NCBI GenBank assembly: GCA_013396655.1
Contig: WBMV01000300.1
Coordinates: 565,419 to 629,418, forward strand
Direction of reading: 5' to 3'
DNA: 64,000 nt
DNA from: Campylorhamphus procurvoides
Taxonomy: Eukaryota; Chordata; Aves; Passeriformes; Dendrocolaptidae
This document shows, piece by piece, positions 1 through 11,329 of the stretch (positions are counted from its first letter, which is position 1; each line of letters starts with the position of its first letter). Position numbers and translations under genes: made by a program. The notes beneath the pieces are model-generated. The model saw nothing but the letters and a program-made list of their open reading frames with translations. It was not told where the DNA came from and made no database searches.

Positions 1-1020
1 AAGAAAAAGCAGTACACCAGACTAAATTCCTACTCAGATCAATCTCTATATGAAACAACTGATGTAGTGGAGACGTAATACAGACTGACATAGAAGATGC
101 ATACAGATACAACCAATTCTACAAATATTTTTCTTCAAAAAATTATGAACAGCCACTGAAATTTATTTTCTCAACTGTGGTTGTAGTACACAGAGATTGT
201 TTATTATCTGGCAGTAGATATTTAATTAAAATTAACAGATTTTTCTTTTCTTCAAAAGCTCTTCTCATCCACTCCATGTAAACTCTTTCTGCACTTTCCA
301 GCAGCAGATATAACATTATTCTTCTTAAGTTATTTAAGTTTTAAATCCTGAAACCTGTACGTTTAACAATGCAATATTGATACAAAGTGAGAGATACTAA
401 AATACTAATATTACTGAATGTTAATTAAAAAGAAATTCTAATACATTCTAAAATTAAATGTCAGGGTCTTTAGTTTTAAAAAAAATATATATATTGAATT
501 TTAACATAGTTTTCTAAAAGAATCTATCACAAGATTGAGAGACAAGCCATGTAATTGATTAAAAAGCTACATCTATCTTTCTGCATTTAGATTCTAAGTA
601 ACAGGTGTACCAAAAAGATATCGAAGGATTTTCTATTTAATGTGCCATGTGAATAATATCCCTATTTGTTACATTTTGACACTCTAAGCTTTAAGTATTA
701 GAATTTTTAATGAATTATGTGAGTCATGCCATGAAATTACCATTGGTTGGTCTGAGTACATTCAGACCCACCTTTTGTCATTTGGGACACCAAACCTGAA
801 AACACTCCTCCAGATGCAGCTTCACTATTGCAAAATTAATAAGAAAAATCACTTCCCTTGATATTTTGACTACAGTCTCCCAAAGCAGACTGGTATGCCA
901 CTAACCAAAAAGGTGTACTGCTGACTTCATGTGTTGTTCTCCTCAGGTCTGTTTCTGCGTACCTGTCAGTTCAATCCCAGGCTGTGCTGTTGCATAAGGT
1001 TAATTAATTCCACATAACCA
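1..1020. other. AT-rich non-coding DNA
   Basis: No open frame, RNA gene or recognisable repeat was seen. The only structure noted is a short hairpin-forming inverted repeat at 745-772. The last 100 bases may already belong to the CR1 relic that follows, but similarity is too weak to place its edge. Confidence 0.6.
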
Positions 1021-1640
1021 ATTTCTAATTTGTCCTTATCAGAATTCACAATGTCTCTAGCAGCACATTTCTCCAGCTTAATGAGATTGCTTAGAATGTC
1101 ATCCCCCACAGTTTGGTGTCATCTGTCATAGCTGTTCTGGGTGCAGTCCATCCCATCTTTCTCATTGTTGATGAAGATGTTAAATAACAATCGCTGCAGT
1201 AGAGAGCTCTGAGCAGTGCCACTAACACCACACACCTTGCACCAACACCTTGTACAGTTTAAACAACCATTTTCCATTCTTTTCCATTTGCCTAAAAGGA
1301 TACTGTGTCAAAAGCTCTCTTTTGTCAAGAAGAATGACACCTATTGGTCGTCCATCATCTAATCACAAAATTCAATCATATTGGTGAAGCCTTTGCCCTT
1401 GCTGAGTCTTAGCTGGCTGCTTCCAGTCATCTCCTTGTCTTTATCATATCTGGAAATTCCTTCCAAGAGAATATGTGATCATCCTGGGAATTCTACATGA
1501 TCTTCCTGGGAACCAAGGTGAGGCTGACCAGCCTATGGCTCTCCAATACTTTTTCCTGCCCTTCATGAGGATAGGAATGAGATTTGCCTTTTTCCACTCA
1601 CTGGGAACCTTTCACAGTCAACATGAACTTTCAAAGAGAA
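1021..1640 (-). mobile_element. Decayed CR1 LINE fragment (reverse-transcriptase region)
   Basis: Read on the minus strand, this is an old, heavily diverged piece of a CR1-type LINE covering part of the reverse transcriptase. At 1167-1187 the minus strand encodes L-F-N-I-F-I-N, the conserved block downstream of the catalytic palm motifs in CR1 polymerases. At 1312-1345 there is degenerate similarity to the antisense of the D-F-S-K-A-F block, and at 1500-1620 the typical antisense pattern around 'ggtgaggctgaccagcct'. The blocks are in CR1 order but closer together than in a full element, so internal material is missing. No frame is intact. Both edges are approximate. This is among the older insertions in the window. 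Confidence 0.7.
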
Positions 1641-4600
1641 TAGAGAGTGATCCTGAAACTACAAAATTTGGTTCTGGTGATAGTTATTAATACACTTTTA
1701 TGCAACGTATTTACCTTCCTTCTGAATATCAAAAGCTATATTCATGATTAAAAAAAGTTTACTCAAGACACATGAGAAGAAAGCGGCTTTAAAAAATTGC
1801 TTTTCAAAAGAGTTGTTTTCTTTTTCATACTACACTGAAACTGAATGTATTCTGTCTAGTTGAGCTTATGACAGGTAACTTTCTTTTCATTATTATTTTA
1901 TTGCTAGCTTAAGAAAACTGTGGTTTAGGCTTGGATTTGATCATTTTCATTCCAAACATCCACAAGAAAGGAAAACTCTTCAAACCTTTAGTTACAGAAG
2001 TGGCAGGAAAATGGTGTCTGAATTTGCCATCTTACTGAGGAGCATTGTTCAAAGCAATACTGATAAACATGGCTTTGGCCATGAGGATCTGAGTATGGAA
2101 TTACATATTAACAAACAGAAGAAATATGACCACAGAAAATGAGCATGTTACTTTGTATTGCCTGAAAGTGTGTGCTGAGTAATTGGATAATTTGTCTTCC
2201 CTTTTGCAATTAAAGTGATTAGAATTAGTACCCTTTTCAAAGACACATGAGACATTTTCTGACACACATGGGGGAAGGCTTGATTCAAACTATCAGAGTA
2301 ACTACTCTTTTCAGTATGCTATTAGATGCAGCAGAAATATGATTTGGACCCATTGTTGGGTCAACCAGTCGATCCCATTTTATACACTCACATCAGCAAC
2401 ACATGCACGGCCATCACTAACATTCTAGCACTACTAATTTGTGTCTTATAATAATAAATTTCTTGCTTTAGGTGTTCTTAAACCATCCAGGTTTTCCAAG
2501 GCAATTCTAAGGCTGGCTTGGCCTTCCCATCAGGGATTCTATTTTTGTAGGGAATTTCCCATGGAGCCCAACACTGAACAGTGATTTTTATTCCATACTG
2601 ACGACTAACATCATTGATATAGAAAATCCACTCTTTTCTGTTATTGTGAAAACCCTGGCTGTAGCTAGGAGAGCAGCAGTCCTACAGATTCATGTAGCCA
2701 GAAAAACAGGTAACAGTTCTCAGGAATTAATTAACACTTAGTTAATTTACCATCTCTGTTAGAAAACTGATCAGTTTGCCCTCAAACTCAAAACAACCCC
2801 TTACCCTACTTTCACAAAACCTACGTTAACCATTTTTCAAAAAAAAAAATAAAATCACCAAAACCCTAGCCATTTTTTCTGTTTTACCATTTTGATACAC
2901 TATGTACCTGTATGATACATAGTCATTTCCAAAATTCATAAAGCAAATGCAAGGCAGTAAATGACTTTCAATATGATTCAGTAATTTTTTTTCAATTACA
3001 TGTGAGCTTATAATTTCACTTTGTTGTCACAGGTGCAATATCTATTCTGATACAACAATATTTCAGATATAAAAAAGCTTTATCTCCAATTTTTCACTCT
3101 CTTCTCCCTCAGTTATCTAGCTTCCACCTCTGACACCTGCAAAAAATGTCAAGATGAACAGGCACTAGACATTGTCTTCATAGTTTGGGTTGAGTTTTGT
3201 GATGAAAAATGACACACTTCCAGCAAACAAATTTGGAATTTCATTTTGTCCAGTAGCAACAGCATATCCATGAAATCTACGTACAGAGAATTGTTTAGAA
3301 AACTTCCACATCCACTCAATCAAGATGACCAAACTAAATGAGACATTTGTTTAAGAATTGTAATGAGACTTGAAGATACATTTGATCCTCTACTCAGTGT
3401 TCAATATTCTTGAAGAAATATGCTGAACATGTATAAGAAGTTCCATCTGTTCTAGTCTTGCAGTACATTGTTCATATTGTAGTATCTTAAAACTATATTC
3501 CAAAATTCTTGACAGTACTATGCCTAAGCCTTCACTGTTAAGTGCCCTCCCCTTGCAAGCACTTAATTAGACAACAAATTTGGTTTATTCTTCCCAATGG
3601 GAGAAGAAAAAAAAATAGTGCAAAACTGAAGATTTCTAAATTAAATGTCAAAACCAGTAGAAATATTTTAGTAAATATATTCATCAAGAACTGGAAAACT
3701 CTTGAGGACAATAGATAAAGAAGCCTTGCTAAAAGAACTTGTAGCTAAAAATAAAAACTTTGTTCTGAGGGTTTTTTTTAAACAAAATAAAATGATATGA
3801 TAGCATTAATAGTGAGGACAGTCTCAGTTCAGTGTGACTTAGGATGAGTGAAATCTTACCTTCCTCTTTTGGCTCATGTACAGAAGGAAAGGAAAATGAA
3901 AAGAGGACAACAGGGCATCTACCACTAGACCCATCTCCTAGACGCTCAACACAGCATTTACACCACACATCAGCTACCTTAACCTCATATAGCAGTCTAT
4001 GTATCTATACTGTTGTATTTACCTTTAAGATACTTTAATAATCTAGTAATATTTAAAAATGCTTGATTATATTCATTAAAAACCTCATGAAAAAGAGTAC
4101 CCAGATAGAAAATTCTTTGAAGTATTAACCGCATATCATTTGCCTTGTTAACTTGGCCTCAATATTTTGAGTGATTTGACACATTCCAATATGCAATGTA
4201 TCTGTTATTGTTCCACAAAACTGAATGTAGGAACCTGAATGTTTGGAATATGACAAATTAGAATCCATCGGATGTGCAGCCTTTAAGTGTCATATTTCAA
4301 TTTCCAAAATTCTATTTATTTTAAATATATATGGAAATATGAAATACTCTTCCATTATGCCATTGCACATTTTTTTTTTCCCAATAAAAACTAAAAAATA
4401 AAGGTTGAAAGTGCCTTCTAGTATAAGCTGTAGAATTATTTAGAACTCTTACAGTAAATTCTTTATGGGTCTGTTAAGATCATACATGTGAGTTTGAAAA
4501 ATTACTATTCAGTCCTGATTCAAATATATTTTCAATTTAGTGTTACACAACTATCTTTCCTTGTTAGGGCTCTGGGAACACAGTGTTAAGCAAATTGTGG

Positions 4601-5150
4601 CCTGGTTTTGTGTCATCTAGACTGGTCTAGGATAACATAATTATCTCACACTCTCAGGCTTTAATGACAGAAAAAGGACCATCCTTTTCAGCTCAGGTCT
4701 CTGCAATTAATTTTTAAAGTAAAATTAGTAATATAATACAAAACTCAAATATATTGAATAATAGGGTTTGTTCCTCCAATTTTGTACCAAAATACATTTC
4801 ATATCACATTTCAATACGTACAAAGATTATTGTCAGTCTGGAGAAAATTAACAAGAAAAGAAACTGAAAAACTAACCTTTGAGCATGGAATTTAATTATT
4901 ACGCTTTAAGAGAAACAGAAAATATCTGAAACCAGATTAAAATACTTTCCAGTCATTTAAATCTTACAAACTAAGCAACACAAATGTCTCTACTTTCTTC
5001 AAAACAATTTCTCAAAGACTATAAGGAAAATGTGACATTTGTTATGACACATATGGTCATTTTACATGACTAAGATAGGTTATGCTTTGCATCAGTGCCT
5101 CAAGGAATGTAGAATGCTAATACTAATACTGTTACTGTCAAACAATTTAA
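1641..5150. other. AT-rich non-coding DNA, nothing recognised
   Basis: About 3.5 kb of AT-rich sequence with short A runs (for example 2839-2848 and 3605-3614). Small open frames near 3729-4038 lie on both strands of the same segment and show no codon structure or known motif, so they are treated as chance. No repeat family was recognised. Confidence 0.55.
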
Positions 5151-5575
5151 ATCACAAAATCACGGAATATGCAAAGTTGAAAGGGACCCACAAGAATCAT
5201 TGAAGTCCATCTCCTGGTTCTGCACAGGACCATTCCCAAGAGTCACACCATGTGCCTGAGGGCATTGTCCAAATACTTCTTGAGCTGTCAGGCTTGGTGC
5301 TGATACCACTTCCCTGGGGAGCCTGTTCAGTGCCCAACCACCCTACAACCTAAACCTACCCTGACACAACTTCAGGCCATTCCCTCAGTCCTGTCACTGC
5401 TCACCACAGAGAAAAGATCAGCATCTGCCTCTCATCTTCCCCTCACAAGGAAGTTGCAACTGTAATGAGGTCTCCCCTCAGTCTCCTCTTCTCAGGCTGG
5501 ACAGACTAATTGCCCTCAGCTATTTCTCATACGGCTTCCCCTCAAAGCCCTTCACCATCTTCAGGTTTGCAGCTT
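5151..5575 (-). mobile_element. CR1 LINE 3' end, minus strand
   Basis: This is a 5'-truncated CR1 copy inserted in minus orientation, so its 3' terminus is on the left. The left edge begins 'atcacaaaatcacggaatatg', a decayed complement of the CR1 terminal octamer repeat. It is followed by the usual antisense blocks: 'gaaagggacccacaagaatcattgaagtcc', the short conserved stretch around 'agcctgttcagtgcccaaccacc', and on the right 'ctcctcttctcaggctggacag' and 'gcccttcaccatcttc'. About 425 bp remain, covering the end of the reverse-transcriptase gene and the 3' untranslated region. 5' truncation is normal for LINEs. Divergence is moderate and there is no coding potential. Confidence 0.9.
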
Positions 5576-8500
5576 GTTGTTTATTTACCAGACATGTGCA
5601 GGTTTTTTTTTTTCCTCAAACAATGCAAGTTAAGACGACTTTTTTTCTTTTTCCTGGAACGTTATTTTTTCTTTCTGTAATGTATAACACACTCATCCAG
5701 AGTGCTTGGAGACTACATTCTTGAAAAAAAATCATGGAGCAGGTTAGAGAACCCACAAGTGAAAAAACCCCAACCCTTTTAATTTTTCCTGGGTAGCATA
5801 CAGGAATTTCATTAAAATCTGACGATCAAAGAAGTCTCCTAGAAATCATCTTGAATATATTACATTGCAATACACTGATAAGAAACAATTGCACAACTAG
5901 CATTCACCTTATTAATTGTTTAATTTTTCTGATCTGTCACATTACATTGGTTTTTGTAAATATTTCAATTTGCAAAATATTTCTTAGCGAGCCCTGTAAA
6001 AACGTTAACGTTTTATATTTTTTTTTTTCAATAAATGCTTCTTAGGAAAGTTGGAGAGAGTGATTGCTCTGGCTGTCACCCTGGCTTTTGCAAGAGATCA
6101 CTTTTCATTCTCTGCTGAATTTCAGAAAGAAAGAAAAGAAGAATTGCAAACATTTAATTTCTTGAACTTTTACAATTCTGTGTTTGATCTTTTGATTTTT
6201 ATCCTTAACTTTACTGAAATATCCTTTTTTTTCCTAGTTCAATTAAAACTACAATCACAGTTCTGTTATCTATACTTAACTATTAATGTACAATATTTAT
6301 AAAAATTACTTAATATATTGTAGCTATATTCAAATGCACTGATAAAATGGGGCATAAATCCCTCCCTGTTGTGTACAGAACTATACACAGGAATCTTGTG
6401 ATTCTAATCTAAGCTATATGAGGGTGTCTGTCAGATCATTTTACAGAACTGATCAGTAGTCACTCATTTCTAACATTCTGTATAGTACACCATTACTTCT
6501 GCAAGCTTTATATCTGCAAACAACCATGGCTTATATCAAGTAATACGTATTCTCAACACCACACTATAAACAATTCTATTGATAAACTATGGTGTAATTG
6601 GATGTGGTCAATATGTTCTTGAAAAGACTAAGTACTGTGGGTCACTTTTCCACCACTTCACCTGAGGGCCGTGAGTCATCTGTGACGAAAATCTCAAACA
6701 ATGCACTTACAGCCACAGGCCAAGTTCTGTCTGCAGCAAACTTCACAATCTTGGCCCAGAGCATGGCACCTGCTGACAGTGCTGCAGTTTTCTTTTTGTT
6801 GTGATGTCAGGAAAGGATCAAGGAGTAGAAAGAAAACAGTACACCCTCAGGACTCTGCGCCAACATGGGATCAGGATTATTCACCCAATGTACTCCAACA
6901 TTCCTTAACAGTGATCTAAGTGTAACTGCACACAAATCTTATGTCTAAACCCATAAGATGTGATGTTGTGCTTTTCTACAAGGGGAATCATGCTATACCT
7001 GTAGGAGAAAATGTAAACATAGGAAAAAACCTGTAGATATTGCCTTAGGACTGTCACAACATGCAGAAAAGTTGATTTGTGTTGTTGATCTACAGATAAA
7101 CGACTGTCTAGAACTGCAACGGAAATGAACCCCAACATTGTCTCCGTGGAAACATACTTGCATGAATAAATGAACAGGAAAATCTGTGTTGAATGTGTTT
7201 CAAAAACAACTCACAACTTTTGGGAAAGAAAAAAGAAAGAGAACATATCACTTTAAAAAAACAAACAAACAAACAAAAAAAGCCTTGTGATGTGACATGG
7301 CTACAAAAGATCCTGACTGTATTATTGGATCTTGACAATAATTCAATATTGGGCCAAAACCAAATCATTCCCCTACTATACACATAACCTAAAACATGTT
7401 CTTTAGCTCAGTAGCAATATTCACTGACACTAACAAACCAGCAAAATAATGCCTCTATTTCATAATGACTAAACACTCAATGACAAGAAATTTATAGGTT
7501 CAGAAAGTCACAGGCTTAATCTGCAGATCTTAAAAGGTGTATTAGAAATTATTTCTTACATGAAAACCGATAGTATATGTACTCATTTATATCTCTGTTT
7601 AAAAACATAGCTAGGAATCAGCCCATTTGAATATTTAGAGTCAAAAAAAGCATGACAGACAGGTCAAAATATTTAGAAATCATTTAATCACAGTACAACA
7701 ATTTTCATACTTACAGGAAAATATAATTAATTTGCTACTTTCTTAATACTGTTTGACATTGCCTTGGAGTGACTGAAAGAATATACAATTAATATAAATA
7801 TTAGTAGAATTTGAACATACACAAGAAATTACCATCATGACATCCTACTAATTTTTAAAAAGCAGATTTTTCCTTTCTTTCTTATGGAGTGTAAACTAGG
7901 ACAACTTGGATTTATTATATGTTACAGGCAGAATCAATGCAATACGTACAGTTCAGTTTCATCAGTATTTTCCAAAATAAAATGTACAAGTTTTTCAAAC
8001 AGTCTCTATAACTAAAACTAGGAAAGAACTTCAGCAATTACTGCTTCTTCTGTACTCTACAGTTGCCACAGAGTGTTCACATCAACAAGAATGCAAGTCC
8101 ATATCCAAGTTTTATCTTCTTCATAGCAACAAGGAGATTGAGGAATCTGACCATAACCAACAAAATGAACATGTATAACAAATATAACCATGGACATTCA
8201 GGATAGCAGGAAGTAAGCATGACCAAAACTGGTCAAAGTTACTACAAACTCTTTGAGAAACTGCCCTATGTATAGCTTACTCCAAGAACTCCTATGTTCC
8301 AAGCATCCTTTCCTTGTATCTTAGTATTCTGTCTTTTCCTTCAGATTGCGCACAAAATGCTCAGAGGTCCTCCATGTCTTTTTACTACCCTCGAATGTGT
8401 CGGTTACTACTCACGACTCATATCTCACTCCAAGCCTTCAATATGTCCTATACACAAATAAATTCTCACAATTATCTAACACATTTAACATGCATCCACA

Positions 8501-8749
8501 CTGGCATTTTAATTCTGATTGGCAGTGAATCTTTGGAGTTAAGTCTCCTTATCCCAGTTAATTTTTACACTTTGCTTTCCTTGACAGAAAAGTCTTGGAA
8601 GTGAAATACATATCCTTTAGGATGAAGTTAAACCAGAAAGTATGCCGGAGGAGAGCAATAAGTACTACCTTGCCTGCAGGTTGTACGAATGCCAGATCCA
8701 GATGTCTGGCCAACCTTTCTACTCAGCTGTTAACTTTCTGAAACCTCAG
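5576..8749. other. AT-rich non-coding DNA with one less AT-rich patch
   Basis: Mostly AT-rich unique sequence. The patch at about 6,590-6,920 is richer in GC and carries a 54-codon minus-strand open frame (about 6,653-6,814) that I do not recognise. A CAAA-type tract lies at 7255-7281. Sequence at 8640-8750, just left of the CR1 element, may be an extension of that element but could not be matched with confidence. Confidence 0.5.
7255..7281. repeat. A-rich (CAAA)n tract
   Basis: A simple tract of A runs interrupted by single C residues every four bases. It is low-complexity sequence with no attached retroposon body that I could identify. Confidence 0.8.
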
Positions 8750-9690
8750 GGAATATAACAAATTCTAGGAGGTATTGAAAAACACCTGAAAGACAACAGA
8801 GTCATCAGTCAGAGCCAGCATGGCTTTAAGAGAAGAAAGTCCTGCTTGTCAAACCTTATTTCCTTCTTTGGCAAGGTAACCCAGCTAGTTGATCAAGGGA
8901 AGCCAGCTGATGGAATCTCTTTGGATTTCAGTAAAGCTTTCAATACAGTCTCTCACAGGACTCCTCTGGACAAACTGTCCATCCCACAGCTGGATAAACA
9001 CATCATGTGGTGGATGAGCAATTGGCTCACGTGTCGAGCACAGAGAGTAATGGTGAATGGGGTAACAACAGAGTAGGGCTCCATGGGGCTCCATCTTGGT
9101 CCTTGTGCCCTTCAACATCTTCATAAATGGCTTGGAAACAGGACTGAAAGGGATACTAAACCAGTCTGCAGACAACACAAAACTGGGAGGAGTTGCTGAC
9201 TCCCTGGAAGGCAGGGAGGCCCTGCAGAGAGACCTTGGCAAACTGGGGGACTGGGCAATCACCAATCACATGAAGTTCCACATGAGGTGCCAGATTCTGC
9301 ACCTGGGATCGGACAATCTTGGATGTTCGTACAGACTGGGGAACGAGAAGCTGGAAAGCAGTGCTACAGAAAGGGACCTGGGGGTCCTGGTCGATGGCAA
9401 GTTGAATGTGAGTCAGCAGTGCCCTGGCAGCCAGGAGGGCCAACCATGTCCTGGGGGACATCAGGCAAAGCATCACCAGCCAGTTGAGGGAGGGGATTGT
9501 CCCGCTCTGCTCTGTGCAGGTGTGGCCTCACCTTGGATATTGTGGGCAGTTTTGGGTACCACAAGGTAAGAAAGATATTAAGCTATCAGAGAGTGTGACT
9601 CTTGGGGATGGTCCTGTGCAGGACCAGAAGCTGGAATCGATGATACTTGTGGGACCCTTCCAACTTGGCATATTCTGTGATTCCGTAACG
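8750..9690 (+). mobile_element. CR1 LINE, 5'-truncated, with broken reverse transcriptase
   Basis: A plus-strand CR1 covering the reverse-transcriptase core to the 3' terminus. Conserved blocks appear in order: G-F-K-R-R-K-S-C near 8822, D-F-S-K-A-F with T-V-S-H at about 8924-8958, F-N-I-F-I at about 9111, and the palm box at 9165-9176. The element ends at 9672-9687 with 'attctgtgattccgta', the CR1 3' octamer repeat. Relative to the sister copy at 62.6 kb it lacks about 344 bp at the 9593/9594 junction, which removes the end of the coding region and much of the 3' untranslated region. The left edge is uncertain; matching sequence is clear from about 8755. Confidence 0.93.
8846..9569 (+). pseudogene. 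CR1 reverse transcriptase pseudogene (ORF2 fragment)
   Basis: This is the remnant of the CR1 ORF2 polymerase, which in live elements copies LINE RNA at the nicked target site. Two open stretches are visible: 8846-9076 in one frame (76 codons, ending in TAG where related copies keep a sense codon), and 9096-9569 in another frame (157 codons). The gene is therefore broken by a nonsense change and a frameshift between 9076 and 9096. The catalytic box, normally Y/F-A-D-D, reads S-A-D-N at 9165-9176, so one of the two metal-binding aspartates and the aromatic residue are lost. The C-terminal part is cut by the 344-bp deletion at 9593. It cannot be functional. Antisense open frames across the same interval are shadows. 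Confidence 0.9.
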
Positions 9691-10648
9691 TTAAGACTTC
9701 TGTTTCACTGTGGTGAATATTGTTGAATAGGTTCAGAAATTATTATGTGGAATGGTAAAAGTGCTTGTTAAACACCAGTTCCTTAAAAACTAGGCTAAAA
9801 ATTCTGGGGTTACATATTATTTGAAAGGTTATAAAAACAGATCAATTTGACCTTTTTGATATACTGATGAGCTGATGAGCTCAAGCTACCTTTTTTCTCC
9901 TGCTGATAGCTGCTTTTCTACTCAGCTATAAATTGGGGATGGTCATCCAACTGGGTAATCGAGTGCAACTCGTTATGATGCCAGTTATTTCATTGTCATA
10001 TGGTATTTATTAAGCATACAGGCCTGATCAATAACCTTTACTTGGATGGAATTTTGACCTTGACAAATGTCTGAAAGGACTACAGCAAGAGTAGAATTTT
10101 AAGCAGTCTCTGAAGCAGCTAAATTCTTGAGCCACTGTGATAAAAAGATAATGAAAAACCAAAATAACAGAACCACAAATTACACCCAATTCATAGACTA
10201 AATTTAAATTATATGTTATAAAAAGATTAAATTGCCTTGATAGTTTAAAAATAGATTTGGAAATTAATTATTAGTAAAACTTATTTTAAAATCAAATGCA
10301 TTTCCTATATATTTTAGCAAGCATTTAAAAACAAGAGAGCCATAGTAAGTGTTTCAACATTATAGGAGTGATTTAGAAGTCTGCTATGACTAATTATATT
10401 TAGAAAATTAATAGCTATTATTGATTATTTGAGCATAAACCCCACAATTTTAATATCATGAGCAAAATCATCTGAGTCATGTAAAACAGCCAAGAAAGCA
10501 TTTTTAACAATTCTGAGAACAATTCAGTACTAAAGACAGGTACTGCTTTCCCATGTTCTTTGTGACCAGGAATTTGTCAGTACATTCCAGAGTACACAGC
10601 ATTGTATAATGCAAAAGAAAGATAAGAAGACAACATATAAAAATGCCT
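9691..10648. other. AT-rich spacer between two CR1 copies
   Basis: Unique-looking AT-rich DNA between two plus-strand CR1 copies. A tandem 'ctgatgag' pair lies near 9867-9882. Nothing else was recognised. Confidence 0.5.
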
Positions 10649-10951
10649 GAAGGGAGGGTGCAAAGACAACAAAGCCAATCTCTTCTCAGTGGTGCTCTGT
10701 GGCAAGAGAAGAAGCAACGGGCACAAAATGAAACACAGGAGAATCCCTCTGAGCAGTAGTAAACACTTTTATCTGAGGGTGATCAAGCATGGGCACAGGC
10801 TACTCAGAGAGGCTATGGAGTCTTCATCCTTGGAGACATTCAAAAGTCTTCTGGCCACAACCCTGGGCAATGGGCTCTGTGGGGCTATGCTTGAACAGGG
10901 GGGTTGGACCAGATGACCTCTAGAGGTCCCTTCCAGCCTCAACCTATTCTT
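10649..10951 (+). mobile_element. CR1 LINE 3' fragment, plus strand
   Basis: About 300 bp of CR1 3' region. It contains the blocks 'cttctcagtggtgctctgtgg', 'gcacaggctactcagagaggctatggagtc', 'ccttggagacattcaaaag' and, at the end, 'gggttggaccagatgacctctagaggtcccttccagcctc'. This is the classical avian CR1 3' consensus order. The terminal octamer repeat is decayed to 'aacctattct'. Its wording differs from the 9.7 and 63.3 kb copies, which suggests a different CR1 subfamily. No coding capacity remains. Confidence 0.92.
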
Positions 10952-11289
10952 AGCAAGGAAGTATTTAAACCCAAGAAAGATGATACCTAAATGTATCATA
11001 CTTCTATGTCACTAAAGCAAGTATTTGGCTAGAACTAGGTATTTAGGCAAAAACATAGAATGAAATAAGGAGCTATGGTGATTTAATTACTTTATTCAGA
11101 GCAAATGAAAATACCCTACAACACTATTAAAATATTATGAGATATACCAAATTGCAGAAAATTAAATCCAAATATAAATATTCACTGATATTTCAAACAG
11201 ATTAGTTCACATTAGTAATTGAGGATGATGGATACTTATTTTAAAAGTTTAGGGCAACCGTTTATTACCTGGTTGACCTTTGGATTACC

Positions 11290-11329
11290 TTATTATTATT
11301 ATTATTATTAATAATAATAATAATAATAA
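11290..11329. repeat. (ATT)n/(AAT)n microsatellite forming a perfect palindrome
   Basis: A TTA/ATT repeat of 20 bases runs directly into an AAT repeat of 20 bases with its axis at 11309/11310. The two arms are exact reverse complements, so the tract can fold into a hairpin or cruciform without a spacer. Confidence 0.95.

Noticed and set aside
8885..9265. 126-codon minus-strand open frame
   Set aside because: Antisense shadow of the CR1 reverse transcriptase.
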